From Fasciola hepatica (lineage: Eukaryota > Platyhelminthes > Trematoda > Plagiorchiida > Fasciolidae): a stretch of 64,000 nt of DNA. The stretch is from positions 3,856,501 to 3,920,500 of the forward strand of contig CANUEZ040000193.1 of the NCBI GenBank assembly GCA_948099385.1. The letters are read 5' to 3'. A model generated the notes under the pieces. That model saw nothing but the letters and a program-made list of their open reading frames with translations, was not told the origin of the DNA and ran no database searches. The position numbers were made by a program, and so were the translations under genes. This document shows, one piece after another, positions 48,901 to 63,165 of the stretch. Position 1 is the stretch's first letter. The number at the start of each line of letters is the position of its first letter.

Positions 48901-51232
48901 CATCAAATATTAGTTTCCAGTTCACTGATTGCGGAATTCGATACATTGATGGGCCGTTGCATTTTGTTGGTCATGAGGTTAAACAACAGACTCTCCGTAA
49001 TGGATTTATCTGCAAGTTGATATTCAACTCGGAGGAGTTAATGAATGTCTGTCTTGGTCAGTTCAGTACATTTACAGGCCAAATGTAAACTGTAAGGACA
49101 TTGAAGAACAGATGGTCGACATTTTCGTTCGTTTTACTACATCCAAGCCGAAAATCATAGAATAAATCGGGTAATAGAATCAACGTACATGGAGTTTCAT
49201 ATCGCTCAGCCTATGAAAAAGTATTTTCTTCCTACCAACATTCATCGCATATTGGTTTCTACCGACGTTTTCAACAAATTGATGCTGGTTGTGACTTGAG
49301 TCATCCTGCAATTAAATCACCATTTGCGCATCAGTAGTAAGAGATTGAGGGAGTGGATTGGCGATTAAAACCAGAATCGATGATGTGTACAATTGGAGTA
49401 GTGGCTGCATACTATCGGACACAGTAGATGATGAAGATGCACCAGAAATCCATGAAGAAGGCGTTTTTGTAAACTTTCACAGGTCATTACGAAACAAAGT
49501 GAATCTGAGCTTCGGATGACGTGAAACTGGGTAATTGCTCCCAGCAAAGTTGATAACGTCTTGCAAACACAAGAGATATCCTAAACCATGGCTTATGTTG
49601 CCTTTGTTGAATCATTCAGTATGACCAACGAAGAGGCTCAGAACGTTCACATACATTTGAAGGGTTTGCGGAAATTGTGCTGTTGTCCATTCCTACGTGA
49701 CGCTTTTTTACACTTGCCTGACCATGATCCTATTTCTTGTAAAACTCCTAACAATCGCTCTCGTACTAGACTATATTTGAACGTTGCTTAAAGTTGTTTT
49801 CCCATCATTGCAGAATAAACGGAAATTATCCACTCCTGTTTGTATCATCAAATGCGAATATGGAAAATAATTTCATATTCAATTTACCTATTCCGGATCA
49901 CAATTTTGTCGGCGAAATTATGGGTTGGGTTGGAAATCTTACAAAGGTGGTCAGCTGAACATTTTTCCACTTTCAGTGTTGGAATTTATCCAAACCATTT
50001 GCTTTCACAGTAATTGTATTTGATGAGTTCATGTACTTTCGCCATGGGCCGCTTGAACTCCCATCTTCCAACGTGTGTTCATACCAACAGATGTAACCAA
50101 TACCTTGTGATTGAGATTTTTACTCAATTGTTGCACTGTCGTGTAAAATTCGTACAAAATTAAGTATTCTACGATTGTTCCTATCGTTGGTCGATCTTAT
50201 TTAGACCACTCTTGAAGATGCGTTCACCGACAATAATTGGTAGATCCTGCTGATATCAGGACCGGGTTCATGATTATGCCAACAGATCGCGCCTGAATTT
50301 GGATGGTTAGAGTGTCACACTTCAAAAGGCCGTGTTATAACCAAAGATATAGCGACAGTAGTCCGAATTGTATGGCATCGTGAATAAGAATCATGTCCTA
50401 GTGAGTATTCGCCCAAAAAACGAATTATTCTAAGGAGAAAGTTTTAGTTTCTTTATGTAGATGTAAATGTAAATTGTGACTTTGTCCTCCTGACGAGGAG
50501 GAGGATCACTATTATTTAAATTTCCCCATCCAAACCGTGGAAATCAATGAACAAAATCGAAAAGACCATTCCGGAATCAAATTGATTATTTTGCCCCGGT
50601 TTATGATATTAGTTTGAATTACTCGCCCACCGGGTTCAGTGAGCTCTAATCTTTTGGCCCAGAACTATCGGGGTCAGGAAGCATTGGTGATATAGATTCA
50701 TTTGATTAGGGTGATAGGATGGTAAGATCCTGAGGTTTATTTCGACGATCTTCATGGAACACCTGCGTGTTGGATCCCGGCTTGCAACCTCGATCGCTCC
50801 AGTCCGCAATACGAAACCAGAAGTCGACAATACAGCGTGCCAAAATTACACCGTGATAATTGGAACAAAATAAATTATTTCTCAAACAGAGCTTTCATTT
50901 ATGCTCAGGCATCGTTTCGCTGACCGGGTTCATAAAACGTCAGTCATTTTGAACAATGACCGTTGATCCAGTTTACGAGTGACTGCAGATGAGTGCTTGG
51001 TTACCAAAAAGGGTCACCACTTCTGTGATCTCATGAACTATTGACCATTGATTATTCACTCAGGTCTGGTAGGCTCTGGCTAATCAACAGATCACTTCAA
51101 AACAACGTTTTCCCTGCGTCTGTCTCAATTAACTGAGGATTGCTGTTTCATGTTAAGCACTGGACTCTGATTGCCCAACAAATCAGACAGAAACTCCTGT
51201 CAACGATCCATTATTACGAGACAAGCAGATCG

Positions 51233-51553
51233 TCACGGTTTCCTACGTTGAAGCTGTTTGAGTGCCATTAGTGGATCGCGCTTCAGTATCGACAATGATT
51301 CAAAGTTGTAGAAGTACTCCTGGTAATTCAAAGCATGCCGAACAAATTCCCTTGCAAGTAGGTGGGAAATGTCCTGTGATGAAAACCGCAAACCGTCGGC
51401 ATTCAGCAATGCGTCCGGCGAAATATCAAACATCTGTTTGGTGTCGAAAGAGACAATCCGAGATGTTTGAAAAAAGCACCTAAATTGGAGTTCGACCAAT
51501 CCACTTTGATGATGTGTATCGCAGTTCAGTTGGTGGCTCAGACCATGGAACAC
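51233..51553 (-). other. Possible exon-bearing reading frame, 106 codons, copy B only
   Basis: The C-terminal two thirds (from MFDISPDALLN through GLRFSSQDISHLL, YNFESLSILKRDPL and KQLQRRKP) have a protein-like, helical composition without low complexity. A pyrimidine-rich run ending CCAAACAG precedes the MFD codon (about 51425) and could be a splice acceptor; CAAC-GTAGGA at the end could be a weak donor. The matching part of copy A (about 6270-6480) has stops and a deletion. So this is either an exon lost in A, or chance. No family recognised. Confidence 0.2.
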
Positions 51554-54500
51554 GGCACTGATTGTTAGACGATTTAAATGTGCAAGCAGGAATCTGTTTG
51601 AGTCACAGTATTGTTATTCTTCAAATGAGACCGAATTTCTCGTGGACACGGTACAGCTCAATTTAGGAGGAGACACCATGTCATAGGCCTCTAGATCTGC
51701 GTTTCTGTAGGCAAAATACCGAAACGCTAATAAATGTGTAGGTACCTGTAAATCTCAATCTTGCCATGTTTATTATGTTCTTTCAGTATGGCACATCCTA
51801 AACGAGACGCAGTTCAAACGGTAATGTCGAACATGCACATTTTTAGATAAGAAAACACATTCTTTTTTCTGACTTAGGACATTTCCGGAACTTGTTTATC
51901 CGGAGATCCGAATGCAATCCGTGGCCAGTTGTGAGTTCATTCCATAATGTTTCAATGGATTGTAAATTTGTCGGGCTTATTTTTATCTATTTCTCTAACC
52001 AAGAGTCCACCGCCTACTCTTGCTTGCTAGAGCCCTCTTAGATAGTTTTGACACTGAATCGGAGTACTACATGGACTGATTATTCCACCTTTGATGTTGC
52101 GTACGCTTCTGCGAATCATCTTAGGCATATTTGTTGTTACACTGAATCCACAAGGCGGGTCAGATAATATTTAATAAGAATGCTCTAACCCAAGGGTTCC
52201 CTTGGTCGTGTTTACTCTTTCCACGGTAACTTGCGAACCCGGCCTTTTCCGGGGAAAATCACTCTACAATGTTACCCCAAGTAGACTGCTCCCTGTGATC
52301 ATCTCTTTCGTTGAATGTAATGCCTCTCATTGAAAAAGAATTTACCGATGCCAAATAGTATCTATGAAGTGGAGGACACACTGCCATCACCTATGGATTA
52401 TGAACGATGTATGAAATCTTTAGAGTAAAATCAACCCTCGGTTTGTTCTTCTTGCGATTCGTACTGGAGAGCATTTAAGGTTGTGTGATCATTGGTGATA
52501 TTAAAATGGCCTAATAACGGCACTGAATAAAATGCTTTTGACAAAAACACTTCAGTAACTTCAGGTTCATCAACGTTATTGCGGCTGTTGGTGTGGATGG
52601 CAAAAAAATGACCGTCATCCAATCTCCGGTGGGGGGGGCGGGTGGTATCCACGTAAGTCGTAATGGTACAATATTCACTGAACTGAGAAAATAAATGTTT
52701 TCATCTTGGACGCTCGAGAAGTAATCTACGAATACTCCTGCCGTGACAGTTAATGTTTTATATATACCGACTCGAGTCGGATTTCTTTACTGAGGAGGTA
52801 TACGTTCATTTATTAATATCGCCGTGCACTGATTTCTCAAACATGAAAAGTCTTATCAATGCTGATAGAATAAATGAAATTATCCTACCCAAGTTCGTTT
52901 TTTTGAAAGGATATCTATGGGTTTTATGCAGCCTGTGGTCTCTGAGGGTTCCACGGACAAAATGACGTACCCCATGCGTAATGGAACACATAGTTTTGTG
53001 AAAAAGAATCAGCCAATATGGTAATATAGGATACATAAATAAAAATTTCAACATGAACAATGAAGCGTGTATGCAAAACATTCAGCTGGTCTTCCTATGG
53101 TTGATCTCACAGACTGGAACGGAAAAAATAAGTTCTTCATGACGAATATTGTGACGGAAATGTTGCCATGTGATCCCGAATAAAGAATGAAAATATCAAA
53201 ATTCGTCCCAACAGCACAATTCCTCTGTGAAGCTGAAACTGCTCAAATGCGTTTAACATACCTAATTCGTATACTGGTTGATAGACGAGTTTCACTGCAT
53301 GGCCAAATATTAATAATTTGTTGACTCGCATGTGCTTTTGCTACATTGGAACTGATACCAATAAATTACGGCGTAGTTCCATTAGATGATCTCTCGATAT
53401 TATGGTTCCGCTTATCAGAAAAAATGAAATCAATATCAACGCACTATTGTGTGATTGGTGAGTGGTTAGTGATAAAAATGCTTCCTAACTCTTCGGGAAT
53501 ACATGGGCTAAGAATCAGTGTGGTACGTCTGGCTATCCTTTTCTTTTCGCTCCGAATGAGTAAAATACATGCGGAGAAAGAGGTTTCAATCGATGCAATG
53601 TAAAATGTTTGATGAATGAAGTCACGATACCACATTTTGTGTATCCTTCTGCGAAAATGTTTGGTGGGAAATGCATGGTGAATGAACAAGCTTCTTTCGT
53701 ATTATCCACGTAGAATTCGTGGTATAGCAAGCTACAGTGCACAATAAATCAACAGAATTTACTTGAACAATGGCTTTGTTCTGGTTTTAATAGGAAGAAC
53801 GGTTACAGAGAGCAAAATATAACCAGAGGGTATACTTCTGTCCGAAATCCTAATACTCGTTACAGAAAAAATCAAACTAAACCGAGTTGCCTAATCTTTC
53901 GACCGATCAATATTCAGCATTTTGCGCTCAATAAAGGAGCCCTCTTCGCAATCGAGCGTAAAACTCAATTTCGATAGAGGATCTTTTGGTGTGAATCTAA
54001 TCTCCATGGTGTTAAGTGCAGTTTATAGCTCAGGAGGCCATTCTACATGGTACTAAAAAGCTTCTTCAATGTGCAGCGAAATGGTTGAATACAGAAACAT
54101 TAAACTGGTATCAAGCGACTGTTGCTCACTGGAGGGTTTGTCGAAGACATGCCAACTCCCATAACAACACACATTAGAATTTCCCAAAAAACGTGTGTGG
54201 TTCACATTCACATGTTTTTAGCTGAACGGAAATGGTATTGACGATTACTATGAATTTATTGTCTCACGTTCATCAATAAAAACAATGTCTCTGCAATTGT
54301 TGGTTATAAAGTGGTCGTTGCTGAGAGCATAACACGACCATGTAAGTGAGAATTAGTTGAATAAGTTTAAAAATATTCAAAAAATACTCGGTTCACTGTG
54401 AATCCCAAAGGCCTTCTTAGTGATTATAGTTTTAAACCTTGTAGCGCTAATATTCCCAATATCACTAGTATTATCGGTTGTAGTGTGTCACTAGAAGTGT

Positions 54501-56405
54501 GAGTATGGTATAAGCTTTTGCAAAAATGATAACAGTCTGGAGCAATGCTCTTTGTGGTCTTTTACTCTTATTTGATAGAAAGCTATTGACGGATCTACGG
54601 AAATCCGTGTTATCTCAGTTTTTACGACAATACAGGTGACTAGCTTCATTGAGACAACTGACGGATTTTCATCGTTCTGTGTTATATCATAGTTGGTATT
54701 ATTATGTCGGTAATCAAAGCCCTCTTTATGATGATACAAAACAGAAATCCTCTTCATTCATAACGATGCTTTATTCAAGTGGAAGCCACAGCTATACCTG
54801 GAACTGTCCACGGGATAAAATGCAAAATTCGAACAGGGTATTTTTTGGGCTGTCGAATACAGATATGCAAATTGTACACAATTTTCCAAGTGGAAAGTAA
54901 ATAAAGCGGGCTTTTGAAATGGAGTTGGTTTAGAAAAATATGGAATAATTGAAGTAAAATGATTATTTTACCAACATTGCGCGTTGTTTGTTGATCGGTT
55001 GTTTTAGGATTCCAGAGAAAAGTCAAGTGAACAGAAATAGAATATGCAAAAGAGGCCAACACTTCGCAAGGTTATCATTAACAAATTTGAGAACACGGTG
55101 CGAATTTTGCCTAGATAATAAAATATTATAACCGAGAAAGTTCAAACCAATAGCGATAGTGATCAGATGAGGAAACCATCCAAAACTAGGGAAGGCATCG
55201 TTCAACCAGTAACTCTAATTTCAATGGTTTCTGTATTATATCAAAGAACTTTTCCTTAGGAAGATATATTCACCTCCTGACAATTTTAATCCATGGAAGG
55301 AAGAAAAATCTTTGTCTAGTAACCCATACGGTGTTTGTGCATAATTCTAACTAGAATGCGAAAAACAGAGACAAAAGTTATTATTTTCTTTGCCAGTGAG
55401 GATATGTCTGTTTATTCAGTCTACATTTTTTTGGATCCATCTTGTTTTGACATTGAACAACATGATCTTGATTGCTATACAAAAAGTATCACAAACATGA
55501 GCAAACCTATTAGGGTTTCCCAACCTATTTGCCTGGTGCCAGAAGAAAGCTGCACCAGAGAGAGATTTCCGTTTCAACAGAAAGATATTCATGGAAAAAT
55601 TGATAGGACTCAAATCAATTTTCAACTGGAGAGACCTATCAAACTCTGCCTATTAACGAAGCCTAGGAATGCCATAACACCCTTAGGAACTATAGCATAT
55701 TTACCAACATACCTGTTTGCCTCACTATGCAGCAATCAATGTTCGTGAAAGACTCTCGACCGACACCTTTCGGTAGGGCACAAAAGGAGTCACCATTCTG
55801 TGAAAACAAAATCAACGAAGCAAAATTTTGCAATGTGCAAGGGCGATCACCATTAGTACAAGAATAAACGAGCTCTCAAATGATTTTGTATACAGTTGCC
55901 TTATTGTGGGAAAACCCAAGAAGACTTCAAAATCGCAAATTATGCTGACAATCACTGGTTCTAATTAGGAAGATATTGGTGTGTTAGGTGATACAATGTT
56001 CCACTCTTTTATGACAGTAACAACTATTCACTGATGAGTGCTACAAAGAATTCACAGTCCTATTTATTTTAGGGCATCAACGTATACTGATTCATAAACA
56101 CAGAAATGAACTCATGTGTCATCGAAAGATTTATTTGAAATACGGATATTTAAACTACTTCAATTTTTCCGCCTTGATTGGGTGATGTTTTTTAGGCTTT
56201 TAAATGTATGCTTCTGTGGGAAATGCGACAGATTCGTTCGGTGCTTGGAGATAAAAATCTGGAAGTCCGTCAGAACCAAAAAAATCGAACTCAATGAACA
56301 AAGGGTTCAAAAATAGCAATCTTCAGTTCAGAACTCAATAAAAATTCCAACGAAGGGCAATCGCTGCACGACAGTGCTCGCAATGTACTAAAATGTATCC
56401 TTGAG

Positions 56406-56525
56406 TTAGGAGGCAAAACAGCACTCATCGAAGATTTCGGACAGTCGGCACATTTGTTTAGATATTTCTAGCATCACCTCAACAGGTAGAAGTAAATGAC
56501 GCTCAATAATGATATTGGGAAGAAG
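56406..56525 (-). other. Possible exon fragment in copy B (partner of 13260-13373)
   Basis: Open for 39 codons on the minus strand, with VEVMLEISKQMCRLSEIFDE conserved with copy A, then an in-frame TAA after CCFAS where A continues for six more codons. A pyrimidine-rich run before TTGAG is shared. See the copy A entry for the reservations. Confidence 0.18.
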
Positions 56526-57349
56526 CTAGTCTTTACCGACGAATAAAGACAAACTTGATTGAACCTTGCTTTGGAGTTCCACGGTGAGAATGTATCAGCC
56601 TGATACACAGAAAAAGAAAGTCACGAAGATTCTTCCTTAATCACTCGACACAGAGAAACTTATATCGTCAATAATGGGGTATGTGTTCCCCATTAGACCT
56701 ATTGCATGCAATGTTACCAATCACTGAGCAATGAAAGCTGCCACTAGTTAACCGTCAATAGTGTCACAACTGTGCCTTAATCAGGGTTCGCTATTTCGGA
56801 TACATACAAATCCAGTTTGACTACGATTAAGCCTGAAGACTCGACAGCAACTACCAACAAAGGAATTCAATCTCATGATGGTTACTAATGCAGTCTTAGT
56901 TGGATTATCATGGAGAACTGGAGTTGAACAGGAGTTGCGTTGACCTGGGGTTATACCTGGTAATATTCAAGCCATAGTTTGTTGGGCTTTTCTGGGAGAA
57001 AAAAGTGCCAATGATTTTAAAGTAGCGATCATTCTAACTTCTTCTTACGGCCGAATGGCAATCGTTTTCCTTAGACTTTTAGTTTGGTTTCTGCAAAAAC
57101 CGTTGTGACAAGAATGTATTCGAAGTTGTCAGTAGTGCACGAAAATCAGATGTGATGGTACTTTCTTCAGCGGCTTTCATAAACATTTCGTGCAAGGAAA
57201 CATCTGTTTCTCATCGAAGCTACCAATTCAAATGGTATACTTCCAATTGTCTCCAACTATTTCCATAAAATACATAATCAATACAGTTGTCACAAAAACA
57301 CCCTATGATTTGAAAATAAAATGAAAGGCTTAATGAAACATCATTTCGA

Positions 57350-57740
57350 AAAAATATGATATGCCATTCTGTATGAAACTTAGATGAACTGACTTTTCCT
57401 TGTCTCAGCTGAAACATCGGGCCTTTACCACATTTATTTTTGCAATTTGTCGACATTGCGCGATGGGTGGCTTTATCAGTGGGAAAACTGACAAGGTTTC
57501 TTGAACAGCTTCCGAAAAATTGCAACAACGTTTGTTCCGATTTGCACTGTACAGATAGGTTTCGGCTGGTCCACGAAGCAATGCATCCGTTTCTGTTTGC
57601 AACCGCTGTCCAAAAGCAACAGTGTGGGACGAAGCAGATGAACGATAAGAGGAGTAAAGTAATGAAATCATGACGGCAGCTCCAGTGCATTATAAACGAC
57701 AGAATCGCAGCCATAACTGAACGGACTGGAGTAAAAGGCG
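57350..57740 (-). repeat. Dispersed repeat R1, copy in block B
   Basis: Close match to 14210-14600 (about 97% by eye over the central 150 bases). It carries a 164-codon minus frame (57714-57220) with a hydrophobic start and many cysteines, but this frame extends past the conserved part and is not kept in copy A. The 77-codon plus frame shares FLEQLPKNC and QKQQCGTKQMN with A. Neither strand shows a coding-like excess of silent changes. Confidence 0.55.
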
Positions 57741-57971
57741 GAAACGAAACAGATGAAGTATCATCAGTTTTCAGACTAATTGACGATTGGATAAACCGTG
57801 CAATAGTCTAATTGATTTTCAACCAATCAAACTGTTGAAAAATTAGACTCGTGTCACACTTCCGCACGGTATTCTGTTCTAGCGAATGATTCCAATAGTT
57901 TGCATATTCAAAGTTCCAATGATTTGACAATAAATTGGCTTGTTGATCTTAGTGAATGTGATAACGAGACA

Positions 57972-58088
57972 CTAAAACTTCACATGTGTAGTCCTAAGCG
58001 ATGATTGACTATTCTCAATGGCTCCTGAATAGTATTGATAATCACTGTCCGACTGAATGGTGTTCACACACATCTGATCGCCTCGCAT
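57972..58088 (-). CDS. Conserved 38-codon reading frame in copy B (hypothetical)
   Basis: Same start, stop position and length as 14822-14938 in copy A, with two silent and two amino-acid changes near the C-terminus. The GTATAG donor-like sequence of A is TTTTAG here, so if the frame is an exon with that donor, B is broken. The upstream in-frame stop differs in kind (TAG here, TGA in A). No family recognised. Confidence 0.22.
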   Translation of the reverse strand: MRGDQMCVNTIQSDSDYQYYSGAIENSQSSLRTTHVKF

Positions 58089-58091
58089 CGC
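58000..58091. other. 92-base block identical in both duplication copies (B side)
   Basis: Base-for-base identical to 14850-14941. See copy A for context. Confidence 0.95.
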
Positions 58092-59714
58092 GTTTTGGTT
58101 GGAATTGCTCTATCACAAGCTGATGTCAAATCTTTGGTCTGCATGTGCAAATCAGTTCACTTTTTTAGATATACGGCAAGAATGGATGAGAACCAAAGAA
58201 CAATTGATCCTCAGATAGCTGATTATTTCAAGCACTTATCTCATTTACCCAACACATGCTTTATTCGATAGCGCTTCTTCAAAACAGTCAGAAGACTTTT
58301 GCAACGTCTCAAGTGCGAGTATAGTTGATATTAATCAACGACAGGCTCCTTTTTACCAATAATGCATCTTGAATTCTTTAAACTGAATTGATTTTAGGGC
58401 TTCGTTTATGTGGTATATATTTTATTGTGATTTTTCGGCACTGATTATAAGGAACACCCGAAGTTTCTGAGAAGATTAGAACCTGTTCCTATTCAAAACA
58501 TATCTTCACAAAATGACGCACAAAGAGTGGCACTCCTAATCCTCTCTGGAATGCTATGGACATATAGAATACCTCTCACATATCGGATGCAAATGCAGTG
58601 AAATTTCTTCGTATATCGAAGACACTCGTATACTGCCGCGTCAATGGTTCAGTCAGCGCGTTGTGATAAGATAGCACATAACAAGCTGCTACGATGAATA
58701 TTGTGGAAATCTATAACTACTTTCAAAGGGTTAGTGATATTGGGTCCCAATCTGATCAGGCCTAAATGACAAAGACTGACTGAAAAACAAAAGCACATTA
58801 TTTGAAAATCCAGTGTGAAGTATGGAAATACTAAATTATTATAACCATTATTATCAAACAAATGAGTTAGTCCGCTGCAGTAATTTCACCTTTTCGCCTA
58901 ACACTCCCCAGAAATAAGGTGCACTCATAAACTCAGCACCTCAACTGCGTAGTGATTTGATGGGGTAAATTTTATTTCCATTATCCGGGCTGTGTTTTGC
59001 ACATATCGAAGATCGGTTCATCACGACGGAAGAAGGAACCAGTTCTCACAGTCATGAAATATAAACTTGTATTTTGAGGTTTAGTTTCGTGCAGCCAATT
59101 ATTTGTCTATGTCTTTGGGAAAAAGAATTAAAAGCCGTGAGAATTAAACGAGAACATATTCCGCACAGCAAAATAAATGTAAGTTCAATGTTTATTTTCC
59201 ACGAATTATAAGACAATCCTAATTTATGATACTTTTCAAATTACTAGGGTGGTGACTCACTTCGGCAAATCTGTAATCTGTTTTGTCACGCATATGCCTT
59301 TGAAAACCACGTTTTATTTCACCCCTTTGTTCTGTCAATTATTTCCCAACTGCGGCTTCCTGTTCACACTACCAGTAAATGGTAGGGAAACGGGAATACA
59401 TCACGATTTCGGTTTGTAAATGCAGGTGATTATTTGATGACTGAAATCTCCTTATATCGCCCCAGTAATGATTGTCTGAGACTTCTTTGTCACTTTCAAC
59501 AATTTGATACATGAGATCGAGTGCTTCTGGTACGTCATATTTGATGGAATTTGAATGACTCAATAAATGCTCATGATATTGCTCTGTTTTTCATCCTACT
59601 GCACAAGGCAGCTCTGCGAGCAGAAGTGATTCTGGTGGTCCTATAGGCCGTCCCTTCTGAGTTGTTCAGATATCTCCAGTTTTCAATAAACTCAACGAAT
59701 TATTCACGTAATTT

Positions 59715-60205
59715 ATTTATCAAGCTCATCAGAATTTGCTGTGCGAGTTATAAGGAAAGTGACGTTATGTCCTGTGCGTTTCGTAGTAATCGGCTGATCA
59801 GTCTAACTCCAACATCGATTTAGTTCATCACACGCCATACTATGTATGTAAACACTATTTCCCACAAGAAATTTGATTCCATGAGAAGCGGCATGATTCA
59901 AATGAAAGAAAAACTAATGAACAATAAAGGGTTTTTCCGTGTCTTCATGAGAGTGAGGGCATAGTCCTGAAGTGTCTGCAACAAGTTTGCCAACGGCGGT
60001 TGTTGGCTTCTTGAAATTGCGGTCAACACCTTCTTTACCAGCAAGCATGAATGTTTAGTAAACATATAATCCTATCTCAGCTGGCCACATATTGCAACTT
60101 CAGTCGGAGTAAAAATGTAGAACCTACTGCATACGTGTTGAAAGAAATGTGAAAAGGAAATCCTTCATGGACTGATGTAGGTGGGTGGCATGCTATTTTG
60201 GGTGG
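59715..60205. other. Segment present in copy B and absent from copy A
   Basis: Flanks align with A around 16600 and 16640, but about 490 bases here have no counterpart. A minus-strand frame of 44 codons starting MLAGKEGVDRNFKKP (about 60050-59915) is the only coding hint and is too short to judge. No terminal repeats or target duplication recognised. Confidence 0.45.
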
Positions 60206-62783
60206 CTCCCCATGGATTTGCGTGTCCATGTAACTAAGTGTTCAATAATGAACACCGCCTCTGCACATTACACCAGACCTCCAGAATAAAGCCTGAGCAT
60301 ATACGTACGGATGATGTTAAAGAGTGCTAATAGGTAACTATCTGGTTCATATTACTGTAGTCATGATACCCCATGCCATATTATGATCAGTTTGTGGTTG
60401 GTTTCGCCCCTGTACCCGTACACTCGGCCGTCCATCATCTACCCAGTTCACATTCTGTACTGTATTTATCAGCCAATCAAATGAAGTCAGCTCCGTTGAA
60501 AACTAAAGAAAATCGACCGGTTTTGTTTGCTTGGCGGGTGCTCGAGCTGGCTTTCAACGTGCGTTCGTTCTAAATACATACATATTCTTCCATACATACG
60601 TGACCTATTTCTTCTCACCGACACAATGTGTAACCCTCAACATATCTACTGATTCAAACGTTGGACCATTCATGAAAAGAAACAAACAATTCTCTTTTTG
60701 CAACGGGACTGCTAGGTACCACAATTTCACCGGAATAACAATACAGGACGTGTGATATGCGGTAACGATGCTAGTAACCAATTGGCGGATGGGAATCCGT
60801 TTGAAATTAATAGCATGAAGCTGATAAGCTTGTTGTCCCACACATTGAAGGCTATTTTGAGTTGCTCAAATCGGAGAAGGTGGAAGAATCCAGCCATTTA
60901 CAACCTCAGGATCGGAATCAAACTCTCTCCATGATCGAAATAAATCTAATCAGTGATGTTAAACAAAGGAGTATGTCAAACTACGCTTTCTTAGTTTTTA
61001 TATGTATACATGTACAATTTCGACGGAAATTGATATCATTCCACAATCACATACATAAATCAACTAGTCAGCACGAATTGGAACAGTCCACAACAAGCTA
61101 GTTGGGAATGGCATGTTGTCTCCTGCAAAACTCTGGCAATTTCAATTGTTACTGTTTTCCGTTTTCCAGACAATGAATAGACTCACTGATTCCCCAGTGT
61201 TTATCAACTCGCATATGACTGATTGGATATTGTTTTGACGGTACTCTTGATTTGACTGCGAATACTTGACCGTCGGAGTCCGAAGTTCAAAAGAAGCTCT
61301 CAGATACAAGTGAAAACGACTGTCCGGAAAATTCCAAAATATTTGCAATTTATTGAGGCTCTTTTACGTAACAAACTTTGAAATTGTGAGGTGACCCTTG
61401 TTTTTAGTGGACACTCTTATAAACTTAAACTCAAGGAAGGCTGGATCCACTAGACTGCAAATTCCCGATTCGTAACACTCAAAAGCACTCTCTGTAGAGG
61501 TTATTTTGCGTAACCGGAAGGTCCACCATTCCAACACCAATCAAGCAGCTAACTATTTCGATGCGACCAATGCAAGTTTACCATTTTCAAGTAGAAAAAA
61601 AATGGAACTCCATTGTTATTCAACGCGTGCTTTAGTTGACAATAAATATTCCCACTGAGAAAATATCCCAGTAGCTGGTCCCTATAATAGCTAGCTTAGT
61701 GCTCACTGGTGTGATATGAGTATATTAGATTCAGCAAATATGTTTGGTTAATAACTAATAATTTTGGGGATACGATAGATAAAGGTTTGAGCTGATCATG
61801 AAATTGTTCTTGGTGCCGCATCAACTGACAACTCATCCCTGAAGAACTATATGTTTAGCACTCTCAGTGATGAACAAACCACATTGGATCAACTCAGATG
61901 CGAATCGAGTCAGATTTCTGGAGTTCCGGAATATGCCAAAGAAAATAGATGGGGCTATGAAAGCACTGGTGAACCACTGTTTATCCGCAATTCCAGATTT
62001 TGTTCAGTGAAACCAAAACAAGGAACTCAAAGTCGCTGACCAAAAACAGTCTTTGGAAAGCATTTATTCTTGTTTGAATAGCATTTATTTTGCATCCCGA
62101 AGTAAAAGGGTTTTCTTCTGATAGTTCTATGAGGGAGATATAATTGCTAGATTGGAATGAAGACTGAAGGTGGTCAGTGAGGTTAACGTGTGCTGCAAAA
62201 CATAGAGTTTTCTCAAAAATGCTTATTATATTGTTTATTCAGTATTTTCTTCTGGTTTTCATTATAGTCATTCTTCCTGCTGTTCCAAAAGAAAGGACGT
62301 TTTTCACTTGGTTGGCATGAATATCAACAAGTGATCAAATATGCAAGTGCGTTGTGTGGGTTTCGTTTCATCTGAAACGACGTTCATAAAGTAATATAAA
62401 TCTGACTTCGTGTGAATCCAGTCCCACTGCCGTATTTTTGAACCACTCTCTGGACTCGAACCAAAGCATTTACAGCCCAAAATGTGGAATATGCGGTAAA
62501 TTCTTTATCCAATACTGAGAGTGAATTCCTTATCACCATCAAATCGTTGGTGAGGTTGTGAAAGTGGATCTGTTGGAAGCTACCTTTTACTTGATGCTGA
62601 ATTGTTATTGACATGGCACATTTTACTGTAGGGGAGCACATTTGCCTGATAAACATATGGTCCGATATACTGAAAAACATTTACGTTATGAGTGCGGTGA
62701 AATATGATATGTTAGAGCAATCGTAGATCATAGTCGCTCAACAAGCTTGTCCATCATGAAACTAAACCCATTATTTCAATGGG

Positions 62784-63165
62784 TTTGCTGTTGCCTATCA
62801 ATTCTCACTTCGACACCGTATCCTACTTACTAATAGACAGGGAAAATGGTTGAGTCATACAAAGAAATGCAAACCCTAGGTGGTGACAATTACAGTCTCC
62901 TCAGCGGACGCATCCACTGCGCTGCCGCACGTACGCAATAAGCCAGTAGATCTTACTTCTTTCTGCAACATCCTGGATGAGACTACCATTAGTGGAAGAA
63001 CCATTGACTCTGTTCACCAAGTTCAACTGAATTTATAAAATAAGGCACGACTGCGCGTCGGCAGAACGGAGAGACAATTGTGAAACCGGATGCTTGAACA
63101 TATTCCGGTTTGGCTACTGGGAGCAGTAACAGGACAGACGAAATGGGTGATATCATCGAGCGAAA
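62784..63165. other. About 380-base insertion in copy B
   Basis: The sequence CAATGGGTT to the left and GATGAACATTCAAGCC to the right are nearly adjacent in copy A (about 19296-19325), so the 380 bases between them are extra in B. The segment is less AT-rich than its surroundings and contains a GC-rich patch (about 62900-62935). No known element family is recognised; clean junctions make a mobile-element insertion likely. Confidence 0.5.

Noticed and set aside
55335..55748. 137-codon plus-strand frame in copy B
   Set aside because: The matching part of copy A (about 10740-10900) has stops and frame changes, and the second half of the frame has no counterpart. Probably chance.
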